Source of the DNA: Kitagawia praeruptora | Taxonomy: Eukaryota; Streptophyta; Magnoliopsida; Apiales; Apiaceae | Length of the DNA: 64,000 bases | Assembly (NCBI GenBank): GCA_037693485.1 | Contig: CM075353.1 | Coordinates: forward strand, 6,706,001 to 6,770,000 | Direction of reading: 5' to 3' | In this document: piece after piece, positions 10,658-22,656 of the stretch | Layout of the letters: each line of letters starts with the position of its first letter | How positions within the stretch are numbered: position 1 is the stretch's first letter | Notes under the pieces: model-generated | The model's database searches: none | What the model was told of the DNA's origin: nothing | What the model saw: only the letters and a program-made list of their open reading frames with translations | Position numbers and translations under genes: made by a program

Positions 10658-12207
10658 TGTTTGCACTAAATCACGCAAGCGTACGTGGTCACAAGTAATA
10701 TATAAATAAGTCGAGTTCGTTCCCACAGAGATCTGGTTATGGTTTTAATTCAGTTTGTACCTATGCAACAATGTATGGTTATTATGCGCTGCTAAGATAA
10801 TTAACAATATTGGGTTTTAATTATCTAAATTAAACTAAGAAAAAGCAAATTAACAAACTAAGAATTAACTAACTAACAAGAATTTAAATCAAATTACTTC
10901 TGCAAGAAAAACCATGGAATCCTAACTTCATTAAATACTTCGCTTAGATCTGACGCCTTTAATCACTATATGCAATGGTTATGATATCTGATCGGATAAC
11001 ACGAAACAAGTACACGCTACCTGTCAGCATACGTATACCAAACTAAACATACATCCACAAAAGAGATAGAAGATGAATAGACACCAATTATGCTTAGACC
11101 ATATATGTCTATAGAATTTGAAAACATAACGGTTGAAGAGCAAGTTATCCATAAAGATCACACAGGGCAGTATAAGTATTTTCATCTCACACCACGAATC
11201 ATATTGATAAACAATTATGAACCTATGCTAGCATGGCAAGTTCTAAATCTCAAGATCCACTTTCACTTCACAAGAGATTAACAAATTAGATGTTCATGAC
11301 GCATCTATCAAGTAAGCATAACCATACGAGGATATCAGATATACATCACACACAGATCTGTAAAGCATCAAGATACTAAAGCTCCATAAATAAATCCGTT
11401 AGAATCCCATGACAACGATTAGTTCATAATCGAACCTCTCGTCATCATGGGATCTGATGAAACCATGATAAAAACAAAGTATGAAAATATACAAATAAAC
11501 CTAAGTAATTGATATGTAATAGTTCTACTCCTAATGATGATTATTCAATTTTACAAGGGTTGGATGTGTTTATATAGGCTCTAGACATCTTGCCCAACAA
11601 GAAAATATCAAATCAGAATTATAATAGAAGTACGTTTCCTAAACTGATGCTGATTTAAAGTAAAGGGAAATTCGCAGCTGTCTTTCCTTCATTAATTCTG
11701 GAACGTTCCAGCTGCAATTGGGCCTCTGGACCACTTTAGAATGATAGAAAATCTCGTTATCTTCGCGTGGACTGCTTACGGGCCTCAAACGGAGTTGTAG
11801 AACTCAAGATATGGCCAAAACAAAAATCCGAAATTTGGCAGAATTTTTACGCGCGCTGGCTGCGCTGGTGGAGCGCTGGCTGCGCTGTAGCTACTGTTCA
11901 TAGCGCTGGCTGCGCTCCTTTGTGTGCTGGCTGCGCTCCTTTGGCTGCCGGGAGCTGATTTTGCTCTATTTTCTTCGTTTTAACTCCGATTTTCATTCCG
12001 TTTCTTCCGGCTCTCTCACAATTTGATGTACTATTATTCTTTTAGCTCAAAACCCACCATTTAAGCATGGAAAACATCATCCCACATCCGACTCTTATTC
12101 CTGCACAAATTCACTAAAAACACATCAAAAACACCACATACTTGAGTTCAAGTCATCAATTCAAGCCGATACGAAGCATTCCAAGTGGATATAAAATCCA
12201 CTTATCA
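10658..12207 (-). repeat. 3' LTR of element 2
   Basis: A 1,550-bp LTR, matching 15218-16742. On the - strand it starts TGATAAGTGG and ends GTGCAAACA. Its TATA box (TATATAAAC on the - strand) is near 11567-11575. Confidence 0.95.
11850..11945 (-). repeat. GC-rich minisatellite in the LTR
   Basis: GCGCTGGCTGCGCT-type units repeat several times here. The partner LTR (about 16405-16475) has lost roughly one unit, so copy number changed after insertion. Elements 1 and 3 have GC-rich but different blocks at the same LTR position. Confidence 0.8.
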
Positions 12208-12223
12208 CACCCCAAAACTTAAA
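12208..12223 (-). other. Polypurine tract of element 2
   Basis: Reads TTTAAGTTTTGGGGTG on the - strand, abutting the 3' LTR. It differs slightly from the element 1 tract (four rather than five G). Confidence 0.75.
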
Positions 12224-13077
12224 CTGATGCTTGTCCTCAAGGATAACAATTACAACTAACTAACTAACTAGTACCACTTCCGTAGGTGATCACGGTTGCA
12301 TTTGGCATATGCAACAAGCCCTTTAAACCCCTAGGCAGCCCTAGTGGACGAGTAAGGTCTCGTGAGGGCCTATAGCGAATGTACCCACAAAATCCAATGC
12401 AATGCAATGCATGAATGCAACTAAATGAAAATGCAAATATTCTAGTACTAATATCCTACCATACCTTCAAATCCTCTCATGCCATATCAACTTAAGAACC
12501 AAAGTAAATACGCAATGTCTTGGTGTCGAAAGTGCAAGCATTCACATAGTCTACTCAATGAACATGCATAAGTTCTTACAAGTCCATGTCAAGTGTAAGA
12601 ATAAGTTAGTAAACATGCTAAGCTTACAAGAGTACATCTTTGAGACAACACTCGGGATCTCATACGCAAGAACAAGCAAACATTCACAATCCACTCACAA
12701 AGAATATTCACTCAAGAACAAGGGTAAGTGTATCACTCAATTCCAACAAAATCATAAGCATGCTTGACATTTGGTATCAATCTAACTCTTAACACAACAT
12801 ACATCAATGACGATAATCAAAAGGTCTTTATTCGGGTTGTAATGGGGCTAGGGACAATGTATGTCAAATAAGCCAAAATAGGTGAAGTGTCAAAAGCTAA
12901 TAAGTACCATAATAAATCATACACAACACCATATTTTCCCCCACATAATTTTTACTAAAACAAACACTCGACTAGTCGACTAGAGTAGGATCACAATAAA
13001 AACAAACATGCTCTCATATTTTTTTTCCCTTTTTTTTTCTTTTTCAATTTTTTTCTTTTTTTTTCTTGTTTTTTTTC

Positions 13078-13114
<37 letters not shown>

Positions 13115-14151
13115 TCTCGAGAGCTAAATATAACACAAATAATAATATAAAAAATAACAATGATCCCACAATTTTATTACACATGCCGACTATCAAGTAA
13201 ACAACCAAACCCAATTTTCAATATTTCCCCAAAATCTATGACCAACAATAAACCCCTCCTTGCACACCTTATTACTCCCTTAAGCACTCTACTAGCCTTT
13301 GAAAATGTGGGTTCAAATTAATGTAAGGCCAATACAAGAAAAAGGTCTAGGCAAGTAATGTGGTATGTCACCGAAAAAATAGGATTAAGCTCAATGGGTT
13401 AACTAATTGATCATGTAAACATGGTATGGTAATATGGGAAAATATGCGGTTATTCCTAATGCCTTTATCATTTTAATCGTCAAATAATGTCATGCATTTC
13501 AAGAAAGACCTCTAACAACTGCTAGCAATGCAAACAATCCGTGGACACTCAAGCAAACGAATAAATTGCAAATATATGCAATAAGGCTCAAAAACTCACT
13601 TGGTGGAAAAACATACTCAATCCCAAGCAAAAATCTCTCTAACGCACCTACTTGTATTCAAAGCATGAAAACTAAATCATCTTGCACATATTCATGTCCT
13701 TCTAATCACTTACAACATTCAAAAAGTCTACTAGCTTCAACTTACTAATGTGTGTGTGTGCACAAGAACAAAGCATATCACTTCTCAATCAAAAGCGTCA
13801 ACAACACAAAATTCCTATAAAGCATGGGTGCAAATGCAAACTACTATGAACTCACATGATATACGAAAATAAAAACAGAATGTCCTATATGAAACAAACG
13901 TAGATAACACGTACATACATGCATAATTTACTACTACTAAGATGCAAAGCATGAAATCCTACATGAACACAATGACTAACAATCATATATATATACACTA
14001 CTTATCCCTCAAACCACCCCCAAACTTAGAATATTCAATGTCTGCATTGAATGGAAAGTAAATACAAGGGAAAGTAGAAAACATACCTTGGGTTGCCTCC
14101 CAAGAAGCGCTTCTTTAACGTCAATAGCTTGACGTTACTTCCAAGTCTCCA
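12224..14151 (-). other. Non-coding 3' interior of element 2
   Basis: Homologous to 2273-4182 in opposite orientation. It contains a long T/C-rich tract at about 13018-13117 (purine on the sense strand) and an internal polypurine-tract copy at 14015-14029. No conserved gene. Confidence 0.75.
14015..14029 (-). other. Internal copy of the polypurine tract, element 2
   Basis: CTAAGTTTGGGGGTG on the - strand, about 120 bases beyond the mini-Gag stop, as in element 1. Confidence 0.55.
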
Positions 14152-15069
14152 TTAAGGATGATAATAGTTGGCCTGGTCCTGTCTTCGCAATACTTCATCA
14201 TCATCTCGGCGGCGCACTTTTTGCCCCTTCCCCTTGTTTGGCCTATTCGTATGACAACTATACCCTCTTCCAATGCCTTCATCTGTTGACCCAAAATCTG
14301 ACAATTTGTAGAACAACACACATTCGCGGGCTTCGCTTGAATATATTGGAGGATGGTAAATATAAGTTGCTGAAGCCTTTGGTTCCTCAAAGAGAACTTC
14401 CTTCATTGGCTCTAATGCGCTACCTCCATCTTCACACTTTGAGACAAGTAGAAAATCTGCATCTTTCCCATGATCATCAACCTCTTGGTATGCACATACC
14501 AATTCTTGAAATTTTTGCAGCTCAACAGTGTCTGTCCCAAATAGTGCCCTTTCCAAATCATCCACCATCCTAACATGATCAAATTCCTCACATGGCTTAT
14601 GAACGCTCACCTCACCTTGGAATTTGTCTTCCTCAATTAAGCATGCAGTACCTTGCTCCAAGTCACCGTTATTCTCTGGCATTGCCTCTAGCATGAATTG
14701 TTGTTTCTCTTGTTCCAAGGCACTCAAAACTTGAGCAGCTAGTGTCACCATAGAATTGATAGACTCCTCAGTACTCTTTAGAAGCATCCTAATCTCCTCC
14801 CTAGTAGGAACCTCATCTGACTGAAAAGTAGGAGTAGGTTGCTGATGTTGAAACTCTTCACTCCCAAAGAAATATGACATATCTGGAACATCTTGCTGGT
14901 ACTGTTGAGGATGATATTGAAAATATGGTTGCTCCTCATAATTGACATATGGATCAACTCCTCCGTAGTAACAATATTGTGAGGGATCATGAACGCCCAA
15001 ACACCGCTCACATTGATAAGGCATGGATGTACTCGAATATGCCCACCATGGCAACTCCTCGCATCCCAT
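14152..15069 (-). CDS. Gag-like 'mini-Gag' protein of element 2
   Basis: An intact ORF of about 305 codons. The frame is open upstream to 15126, but the start at 15069 (MGCEELPWWAYS) matches the element 1 start and is preferred. It has the CERCLGVHDPSQYC knuckle-like motif, a Tyr/Gln/Pro-rich stretch, one coiled-coil block (REEIRMLLKSTEES) where element 1 has two, and an acidic C-terminal half ending DQANYYHP as in element 1. The two proteins are very similar throughout and both frames are uninterrupted, although the flanking non-coding parts carry indels. It is probably an RNA-binding Gag remnant used in trans; this is inferred from family motifs, with no catalytic domain seen. Confidence 0.68.
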   Translation of the reverse strand: MGCEELPWWAYSSTSMPYQCERCLGVHDPSQYCYYGGVDPYVNYEEQPYFQYHPQQYQQDVPDMSYFFGSEEFQHQQPTPTFQSDEVPTREEIRMLLKSTEESINSMVTLAAQVLSALEQEKQQFMLEAMPENNGDLEQGTACLIEEDKFQGEVSVHKPCEEFDHVRMVDDLERALFGTDTVELQKFQELVCAYQEVDDHGKDADFLLVSKCEDGGSALEPMKEVLFEEPKASATYIYHPPIYSSEARECVLFYKLSDFGSTDEGIGRGYSCHTNRPNKGKGQKVRRRDDDEVLRRQDQANYYHP

Positions 15070-15191
15070 CTTCAAGCACTCAAGTACCTGAAACACCAAA
15101 CTAAACAAAATAGATAAGAAAAACAAATCTGAGTCAGTGAACTCTAACGACCACTATTGACAAGCACATAAACTAAAAATAAAACACCGAT

Positions 15192-15211
15192 GATCCCCGA
15201 CAGCGGCGCCA
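15192..15211 (-). other. Primer-binding site of element 2, tRNA-Asp type
   Basis: Reads TGGCGCCGCTGTCGGGGATC on the - strand: the family site with one extra change, giving two mismatches to tRNA-Asp. Confidence 0.8.
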
Positions 15212-15217
15212 AAAACT

Positions 15218-16742
15218 TGTTTGCACTAAATCACGCAAGCGTACGTGGTCACAAGTAATATATAAATAAGTCGAGTTCGTTCCCACAGAGATCTGGTTAT
15301 GGTTTTAATTCAGTTTGTACCTATGCAACAATGTATGGTTATTATGCGCTGCTAAGACAATTAACAATATTGGGTTTTAATCATCTAAAGTAAACTAAGA
15401 AAAAGCAAATTAACAAACTAAGAATTAACTAACTAACAAGAATTTAAATCAAATTACTTCTGCAAGAAAAACCATGGAATCCTAACTTCATTAAACACTT
15501 CGCTTAGATCTGACGCCTTTAATCACTATATGAAATGGTTATGATATCTGATCGGATAACACGAAACAAGTACACGCTACCTGTCAACATACGTATACCA
15601 AACTAAACATACATCCACAAAAGAGATAGAAGATGAATAGACACCAATTATGCTTAGACCCTATATGTCTATAGAATTTGAAAACATAACGGTTGAAGAG
15701 CAAGTTATCCATAAAGATCACACAGGGCAGTATAAGTATTTTCATCTCACACCACGAATCATATTGATAAACAATTATGAACCTATGCTAGCATGGCAAG
15801 TTCTAAATCTCAAGATCCACTTTCACTTCACAAGAGATTAACAAATTAGATGTTCATGACCCATCTATCAAGTAAGCATAACCATACGAGGATATCAGAT
15901 ATACATCACACACAGATCTGTAAAGCATCAAGATACTAAAGCTCCATAAATAAATCCGTTAGAATCCCATGACAACGATTAGTTCATAATCGAACCTCTC
16001 GTCATCATGGGATCTGATGAAACCATGATAAAAACAAAGTATGAAAATATACAAATAAACCTAAGTAATTGATATGTAATAGTTCTACTCCTAATGATGA
16101 TTATTCAATTTTACAAGGGTTGGATGTGTTTATATAGGCTCTAGACATCTTGCCCAACAAGAAAATACCAAATCAGAATTATAATAGAAGTACGTTTCCT
16201 AAATTGATGCTGATTTAAAGGGAAATTCGCAGCTGTCTTTCCTTCATTAATTCTGGAACGTTCCAGCTGCAATTGGGCCTCTGGACCACTTTAGAATGAT
16301 AGAAAATCTCGTTATCTTCGCGTGGACTGCTTACGGGCCTCAAACGGAGTTGTAGAACTCAAGATATGGCCAAAACAAAAATCCGAAATCTGGCAGAATT
16401 TTTACGCGCGCTGGCTGCGCTGTAGCTACTGTTCATAGCGCTGGCTGCGCTCCTTTGTGCGCTGGCAGCGCTCCTTTGGCTGCCGGGAGCTGATTTTGCT
16501 CTATTTTCTTCGTTTTAACTCCGATTTTCATTCCGTTTCTTCCGGCTCTCTCACAATTTGATGTACTATTATTCTTTTAGCTCAAAACCCACCATTTAAG
16601 CATGGAAAACATCATCCCACATCCGACTCTTATTCCTGCACAAATTCACTAAAAACACATCAAAAACACCACATACTTGAGTTCAAGTCATCAATTCAAC
16701 CCGATACGAAGCATTCCAAGTGGATATAAAATCCACTTATCA
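15218..16742 (-). repeat. 5' LTR of element 2
   Basis: A 1,525-bp LTR. It pairs with 10658-12207; differences include a 5-bp indel and loss of about one GC-rich minisatellite unit. Confidence 0.95.
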
Positions 16743-16747
16743 GAGAG

Positions 16748-16918
16748 TTCTATAAATATGACACCAATTGTTAAAAGATACCAACTGTTAAAGATTGATA
16801 CCAAATGTTAAATTATAGTTAGGGTGTCATACCATGTCTTCCATGATTGCTTGAGTGATGATACCAGTTCATATTAACCTGTAGAGATCTTCATTATATC
16901 ACAACCAGGAGTGCACTT
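16748..16918 (-). pseudogene. Fragment of the old copia reverse transcriptase between elements 2 and 3
   Basis: On the - strand one frame gives KTWYDTLT, corresponding to the RAWYETLAQFLL segment of copia RT. It continues the relic at 24176-24500 once element 3 is removed. This shows that elements 2 and 3 landed in the same RT gene. Confidence 0.6.
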
Positions 16919-18433
16919 TGTTTGCACTAAATTACGCAAGCGTACGCGGTCACAAGTAATATATGAATAAGTCAAGTTCGTTCCCACAGAGATCTAGTTA
17001 GGTGTTCAATTCAATTAATGTACCTATGCAAAAGTGTATTGTTTTTATCCACTGTTAAGACAAATAACAATTTGAGTTTTGATTATCTACTAAGCAAATT
17101 ATCCAACTAATAATTAACTAGCTAAAGAGAATTAAAATCGAATTACTTATATGAGAATAAAACATGGGATCCTAACTTTATTAAATACTTCGCTTAGAGT
17201 TGACGCCTTTAATCAATACATGTGATGATTTTGATATCTGATCAGACAATACGAAACAAGTAAACGCTACTTCTCAGTATACGAATACCAAACTAAACAT
17301 ACATCCACAAAAGAGATAGAAGATGAATAGACACCAATTATGCTTAGACCCTATATCTCTATAGAATTTGAAAACATAACGGTTGGAGAACAAGTTGTCT
17401 AATAAGATCACATAGGGTAGCATAATATCTCTATTTACGCTACAAATCATGATGTAAAAACATCAACCTATCCTATGCTAGCATGTCAAGTTCTAAATCT
17501 CAAGATCCACTCCCGTTTCGCAAGAGATTAAAAAATTAGATGTTAGCTACGCATCTAAACACATGAATCACAACCATACGAGGATATTAAGAATTCACCA
17601 CACATAAATCATTAAAGCAAACAAACTACTAAACTACATAGATAAATCCGTTAGAATCCCATGACAACGATTAGTTCGTAATTTAACCTCTCGTCATCAT
17701 GGGATCAAGTGAAACCATGATAATGAAACAAGATAAAAATTCTATATTATGATATGCTAACTAATGATATGATACAAATTACAATGGTAGGATGTGTTTA
17801 TATAGGCTCTAGAAGTCTTGCCCAGCAAGGAAACTACCAAATCAGAATTAGAATAGAATACGTTTCCTAAACTGATTCTGTTTCTAAGGAAAATTCGTAG
17901 CTGACTTTTCTTCAGTATTTCTGGGCCTTTCCAGTCGTATTTGGACAACTGGACCACTTTAGAATTATAGAGAATCTCGTTAGCTTCGCGTGGACTGTAA
18001 GATCGTCCAAAACGGACTTGTAGAACTCAAGATATGGTCAAAACAGTGAATCAGAAAGTTTCCCAACAGCGCAGAAGTAGCGCCCCCGCGCCTGAAGTAG
18101 CGCCCCAGCGCCTGAAACCTCCTGGAAGCAGTGCCCCAGCGCTCTATGTAGCGCCCCAGCGCCTGCCACAATCTTCCGAAAGCTTATTTTGGCTGATTTT
18201 GCTCATTTTGACTCCGTTTTTCCTCACGTTTCCTCCAAATCTCTTGTAACTTCTTGTACTTCATTCTTTAAGCTCAAAATCACCATTAAATCATGAAAAA
18301 CATCATCCAACATCCTACTTATATTCCTGCATAAATTCACTAAAAACACATCAAAAACACCATGAACTTGAGGTCAAGCGATCAATTTAAGCCGATATAA
18401 AGCGTTCCAAGTGGATATAAAGTCCACTTATCA
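16919..18433 (-). repeat. 3' LTR of element 3
   Basis: Pairs with 22657-24170. It contains a GC-rich block (about 18070-18170) built from GCGCCCCAGCGCCTG-like units. Confidence 0.94.
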
Positions 18434-18449
18434 CACCCCCAAACTTAAA
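18434..18449 (-). other. Polypurine tract of element 3
   Basis: TTTAAGTTTGGGGGTG on the - strand, abutting the 3' LTR and identical to the element 1 tract. Confidence 0.8.
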
Positions 18450-18859
18450 CTGATGCTTGTTCTCAAGCATAAACAACTATAACTATATACAACTAACTAG
18501 TACCACTTCCGTAGGTGATCACGGTTGCATTTGGCATATGCAATAAGCCCTTTAAACCCCTAGGCAGCCCTAGTGGACGAGTAAGGTCTCGTGAGGGCCT
18601 ATAGTGAATGTACCCACAAAATCCATCTAACTAACAATGCAATGCATGAATTCAACTAATATGAAAATGCAACGATCCCCTCAAACTAACCAAAACCAAC
18701 TAGCAATCAAATACCTCAAAGAATGCAACTAAATCCAAATAGAGCTCGACTAAGTCCCCGTATACTAACAATACATAAACAGAAACGTGCGTGTGTGCGA
18801 TGCTCATCAGAAATACTCCCAACACTAGGTCAAAAATCATACCTATTCTTTGCCAAGAC

Positions 18860-20704
18860 AATCACAGGTTTATAAATAGAATAAACTGTAGACACTTCAT
18901 AACCTAGGAACACCTCCATCCTCATTCAAGTTAGACAGGAATTCATGCTTTATTAACAACAAACAACTATATACAACACAAACAAATGTGCTTATTTGAC
19001 CGTGCAATGAATGAGACCCCTAAAGGCTTATACAATAATACCCATGTAGCGAGCGTTAGGTCATCAATCCCAAACCACAAGGGCCTTAGGTTACTAGGAC
19101 TAAGTCCCCTCAGACTTAATTACTCGAGTATTAAAGAGCTCACTCGTGGCCAATTATGCAACTATACATTCACACAACTTTTTTTCTCTCTCTTTTTTTT
19201 CATATATGCAATCTGGAATGAGAATTCTCAATTCCAACCCTAGACTACTCATATAAATATGAGCCGGCTACTAGCCATTTGACACCTAGCCATTAACAAC
19301 TATACACAATAAGCATAAAATCCCTGGTTTCCCCCAAACTTAGACTTAAGTATTCCTACGCCATTAAGGGAATAACGAAAATTCTAAATATAATCAAGTG
19401 ATTAAATCTAAAACAACCAAACAAGCATGACCTCAACCTAGCCCAAAAGCAAACGATGAGACTGTGAAAATCACAGGTTTATAAATAGAATAAACTGTAG
19501 ATACTTCATAACCTCGGAACACCTCCATCCTCATTCAAGTTAGACAGGAATTCATGCTTTATTAACAACAAACAACTATATAAAACACAAACAAATGTGC
19601 TTATTTGACCGTGCAATGAATGAGACCCCTAAAGGCTTATACAATAATACCCATGTAGCGAGCGTTAGGTCAGCAATCCCAAACCACAAGGGCCTTAGGT
19701 TACTAGGACTAAGTCCCCTCAGACTTAATTACTCGAGTATTAAAGAGCTCACTCGTGGCCAATTATGCAACTACACATTCACACAACTTTTTTTTTTCTT
19801 TTTTTCTCTTTTTTTTTTCATATATGCAATCTGGAATGAGAATTCTCAATTCCAACCCTAGACTACTCATATAAATATGAGCCGGCTACTAGCCATTTGA
19901 CACCTAGCCATTAACAACTATACACAATAAGCATGAAATCCCTGGTTTCCCCCAAACTTAGACTTAAGTATTCCTACGCCATTAAGGGAATAACGAAAAT
20001 TCTAAATATAATCAAGTGATTAAATCTAAAACAACCAAACAAGCATGACCTCAACCTAGCCCAAAAGCAAACGATGAGACTGTGAAAATCACAAGTTTAT
20101 AAATAGAATAAACTGTAGATACTTCATAACCTCGGAACACCTCCATCCTCATTCAAGTTAATAGGAATTCATGCTTTATTAACAACAAACAACTATATAA
20201 AACACAAACAAATGTGCTTATTTAACCGTGCAATGAATGAGACCCCTAAAGGCTTATACAATAATACCCATGTAGCGAGCGTTAGGTCAGCAATCCCAAA
20301 CCACAAGGGCCTTAGGTTACTAGGACTAAGTCCCCTCAGACTTAATTACTCGAGTATTAAAGAGCTCACTCGTGGCCAATTATGCAACTACACATTCACA
20401 CAACTTTTTTTTTCTTTTTTTCTCTTTTTTTTTTTCATATATGCAATCTGGAATGAGAATTCTCAATTCCAACCCTAGACTACTCATATAAATATGAGCC
20501 GGCTACTAGCCATTTGACACCTAGCCATTAACAACTATACACAATAAGCATGAAATCCCTGGTTTCCCCCAAACTTAGACTTAAGTATTCCTACGCCATC
20601 AAGGGAATAACGAAAATTCTAAATATAATCAAGTGATTAAATCTAAAACAACCAAACAAGCATGACCTCAACCTAGCCCAAAAGCAAACGATGAGACTGT
20701 GAAA
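18860..20704 (-). repeat. Tandem triplication, unit about 610-618 bp
   Basis: Three head-to-tail copies begin at 18860, 19469 and 20087 and are nearly identical apart from a T/C tract that varies in length. Each copy carries a sense-strand purine tract and a GTCTAAGTTTGGGGG motif that resembles the polypurine tract. The 85-88 codon antisense ORF in each copy is open only because the repeat is copied and is not called a gene. Confidence 0.93.
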
Positions 20705-20850
20705 ATACTTTGTTTCTGAAATAGGCAAGTCAATTTCATATGAACTATAAATCAACCCTCTATTCATCATTACCACACTCAATTAGACATCTACCTACCA
20801 ATCAGAATTAGCTCATCCTAAGAGATCATGAAATATTCTATGCAATGCAA

Positions 20851-22494
20851 CTAACATGAACTCACATGGTATACAAAAACAAAATAACAAAATGCCTTAT
20901 ATGAAACAAACATGCAATAATACGAACAAAACATGAATGAATTACCACTAAACATGCAAAATATGATTCCTACATGAACACAATGACATAAATAACTACC
21001 ACACACTACTTGTCCCCAAACCACCCCCAAACTTAAAATATTCAATGTCCCCATTGAATGGAAGTAAATACAAGGGATAGCAGGAAACATACCTACTCGT
21101 AAGCATCGGTTGCCCTCCTCGGGCACCGCATCTCTATATGGCCATTTAATTATCTTTTCTGGAACAACATCTTTGATACAAAGTTTAAACCTTCTTCGCT
21201 CCTCAAAAGTACTCGAGACATTGGTACCTGACACGTTGGCAACAATAATAATAAGCAAAGCAGATGATTGGGCCGAATATACATACCTCAGGTGATCTGG
21301 TGGTCTAAGCTCGAGTTTGGAAGTTTCTTCAACATGATGATTTTCATTATGAACTACAAAAGACTGATCAAGAGTGGAAATAGACGGATTAGGAATGGAA
21401 GTGGGTGGTTCACCAACAAAAGTTGTAACATCAGACTTATGACCGAAAGAACTATCCTCAAGTTGAATTTCAAGCTTAGAACAAATAGCATTCAATTCCT
21501 CTAACATCTCTTCAGAAGTAAAATTCCCATACAACTCTTGAAGATCTTCATTACCCTCACACAAAACATCTTTCTCAAGGAAAGACTCAATTACACTATC
21601 TTCAAGATTTGACCATGAAACACCCTCATCAATCAGCACTTGAGAATCCCAAAGATCAGCCACTCCTAATTCCTTATCTTCAGTATCAGACTTTCCTTGT
21701 AAATCAACGTCTAATGGATCCAACTTGCCAAAACACTTTTCATCCTCTGCCGGAAATTCCAAGAATCTCTTTGGATATGGAGGAGGAGGATAGATCTGAT
21801 TGATATTTCTAAATTGCTCCGGAAAAGCTTTTACAACAGGATTCGTACTCTCTTCCACTTCACCATCTAGCTGATCAGCCACTAAGTCAGATTTTTCAAT
21901 TTATGGTGCTGCAGATTTTTCAACCTGCTGATTATGAACTTCTTCCTCTTCCTTAGCAGCTAATTTCTGATCAGTTGTAGTCCTTCCTGATCTCAAGGTA
22001 ACTGCTTCCACCTACTCGTTGACATCCCCTTTGCCTGGATTAGCCTCTGTATCACTCGGTAGAGTTCCTTGCGGCATATTCAACAAGGCATTAACAATCT
22101 GCCCAATCTGATTCTCCAAGGTCTTAAACAAGACAACGTTGCTTTTAATCATCAACCTCAATTCTTCCAATTCAGATTCGTCATAAGTGGAATGCCCAGA
22201 ACCAGCATAAGATTGTTGTTGATGATAACCCAGAGGTTGAGATTGCCACGGGTCATACTACTGCAAAAAATTCTACCCTTGCTACTGCTGAAAATCCTGC
22301 ATCTGTTGCTGCAGAAAATTCTGAGGATAGTAAGGCTGTGCTCCATATTGTTGACCTTGAAACTGCTGATACGGCTACTGAGGTTGTTGAATACCACCTT
22401 GGTTGCTCCAGCACTGATTCGTCTCATGTGCGCCCGCACATAGCTCACAAACACTAACCACCTGCTGAACTCCATAGTAAGTTGGAAAATCCAT
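20851..22494 (-). pseudogene. Athila-like gag pseudogene fused to an RT-proximal fragment
   Basis: The reading starts at ATG 22494 on the - strand (MDFPTYYGVQQ). A canonical knuckle CELCAGAHETNQC (Cx2Cx3Hx4C) comes early, then a Gln/Tyr-rich stretch with several TAG codons where Gln is expected, and a coiled coil (LEELRLMIKSN, FKTLENQIGQIVNAL). PQGTLPSDTEANP and VTLRSG follow, which are Gag hallmarks of Athila/Tat elements, then YPPPPYPKRF. Further on, KLELRPPDHLRYVY resembles the segment just before Athila RT. Protease is missing between these parts and no RT core follows. From 21882 to 20851 the frame is open, but its tail runs into non-coding sequence. It is a broken and internally deleted gene. 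Confidence 0.78.
21022..21037 (-). other. Internal copy of the polypurine tract, element 3
   Basis: TTTAAGTTTGGGGGTG on the - strand, in the same ATTGAATATT context as in elements 1 and 2. Confidence 0.6.
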
Positions 22495-22630
22495 CTTCAA
22501 CGCCAACACTCTCTAACAAGTACCTGAAACACCAACGAACTACACAAGAATAGATGAGAAAAACAATCCGAGTCAGTGAACTCTAACGACCACTGATGAC
22601 AAGCACATAAACTGAAAATAAAACATCGAT

Positions 22631-22650
22631 GATCCCCGGCAGCGGCGCCA
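22631..22650 (-). other. Primer-binding site of element 3, tRNA-Asp type
   Basis: TGGCGCCGCTGCCGGGGATC on the - strand, identical to element 1, six bases from the 5' LTR. Confidence 0.82.
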
Positions 22651-22656
22651 AAAACT

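Larger units (their letters stand above)
10658..16742 (-). mobile_element. Complete non-autonomous Athila-like LTR retrotransposon, element 2
   Basis: A 6,085-bp element. Both LTRs read TGTTTGCAC...CTTATCA on the + strand. A perfect 5-bp duplication GAGAG flanks it (10653-10657 and 16743-16747). The primer site at 15192-15211 and purine tract at 12208-12223 give - orientation. The only ORF is the mini-Gag at 14152-15069. It is the same family as element 1 in the opposite orientation. By eye the LTRs differ by about 1% plus two small indels. It is inserted in the RT relic of an old copia. Confidence 0.96.

Noticed and set aside
11090..11281. 63-codon ORF duplicated at 15650-15841
   Set aside because: Lies in both LTRs of element 2, antisense to the element; it is disrupted in the related LTRs of element 3.
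18986..20478. Three near-identical 85-88 codon ORFs as a repeated gene family
   Set aside because: They are antisense to the element and repeated only because the 610-bp DNA unit is triplicated. The C-terminal parts read through T/C slippage tracts.
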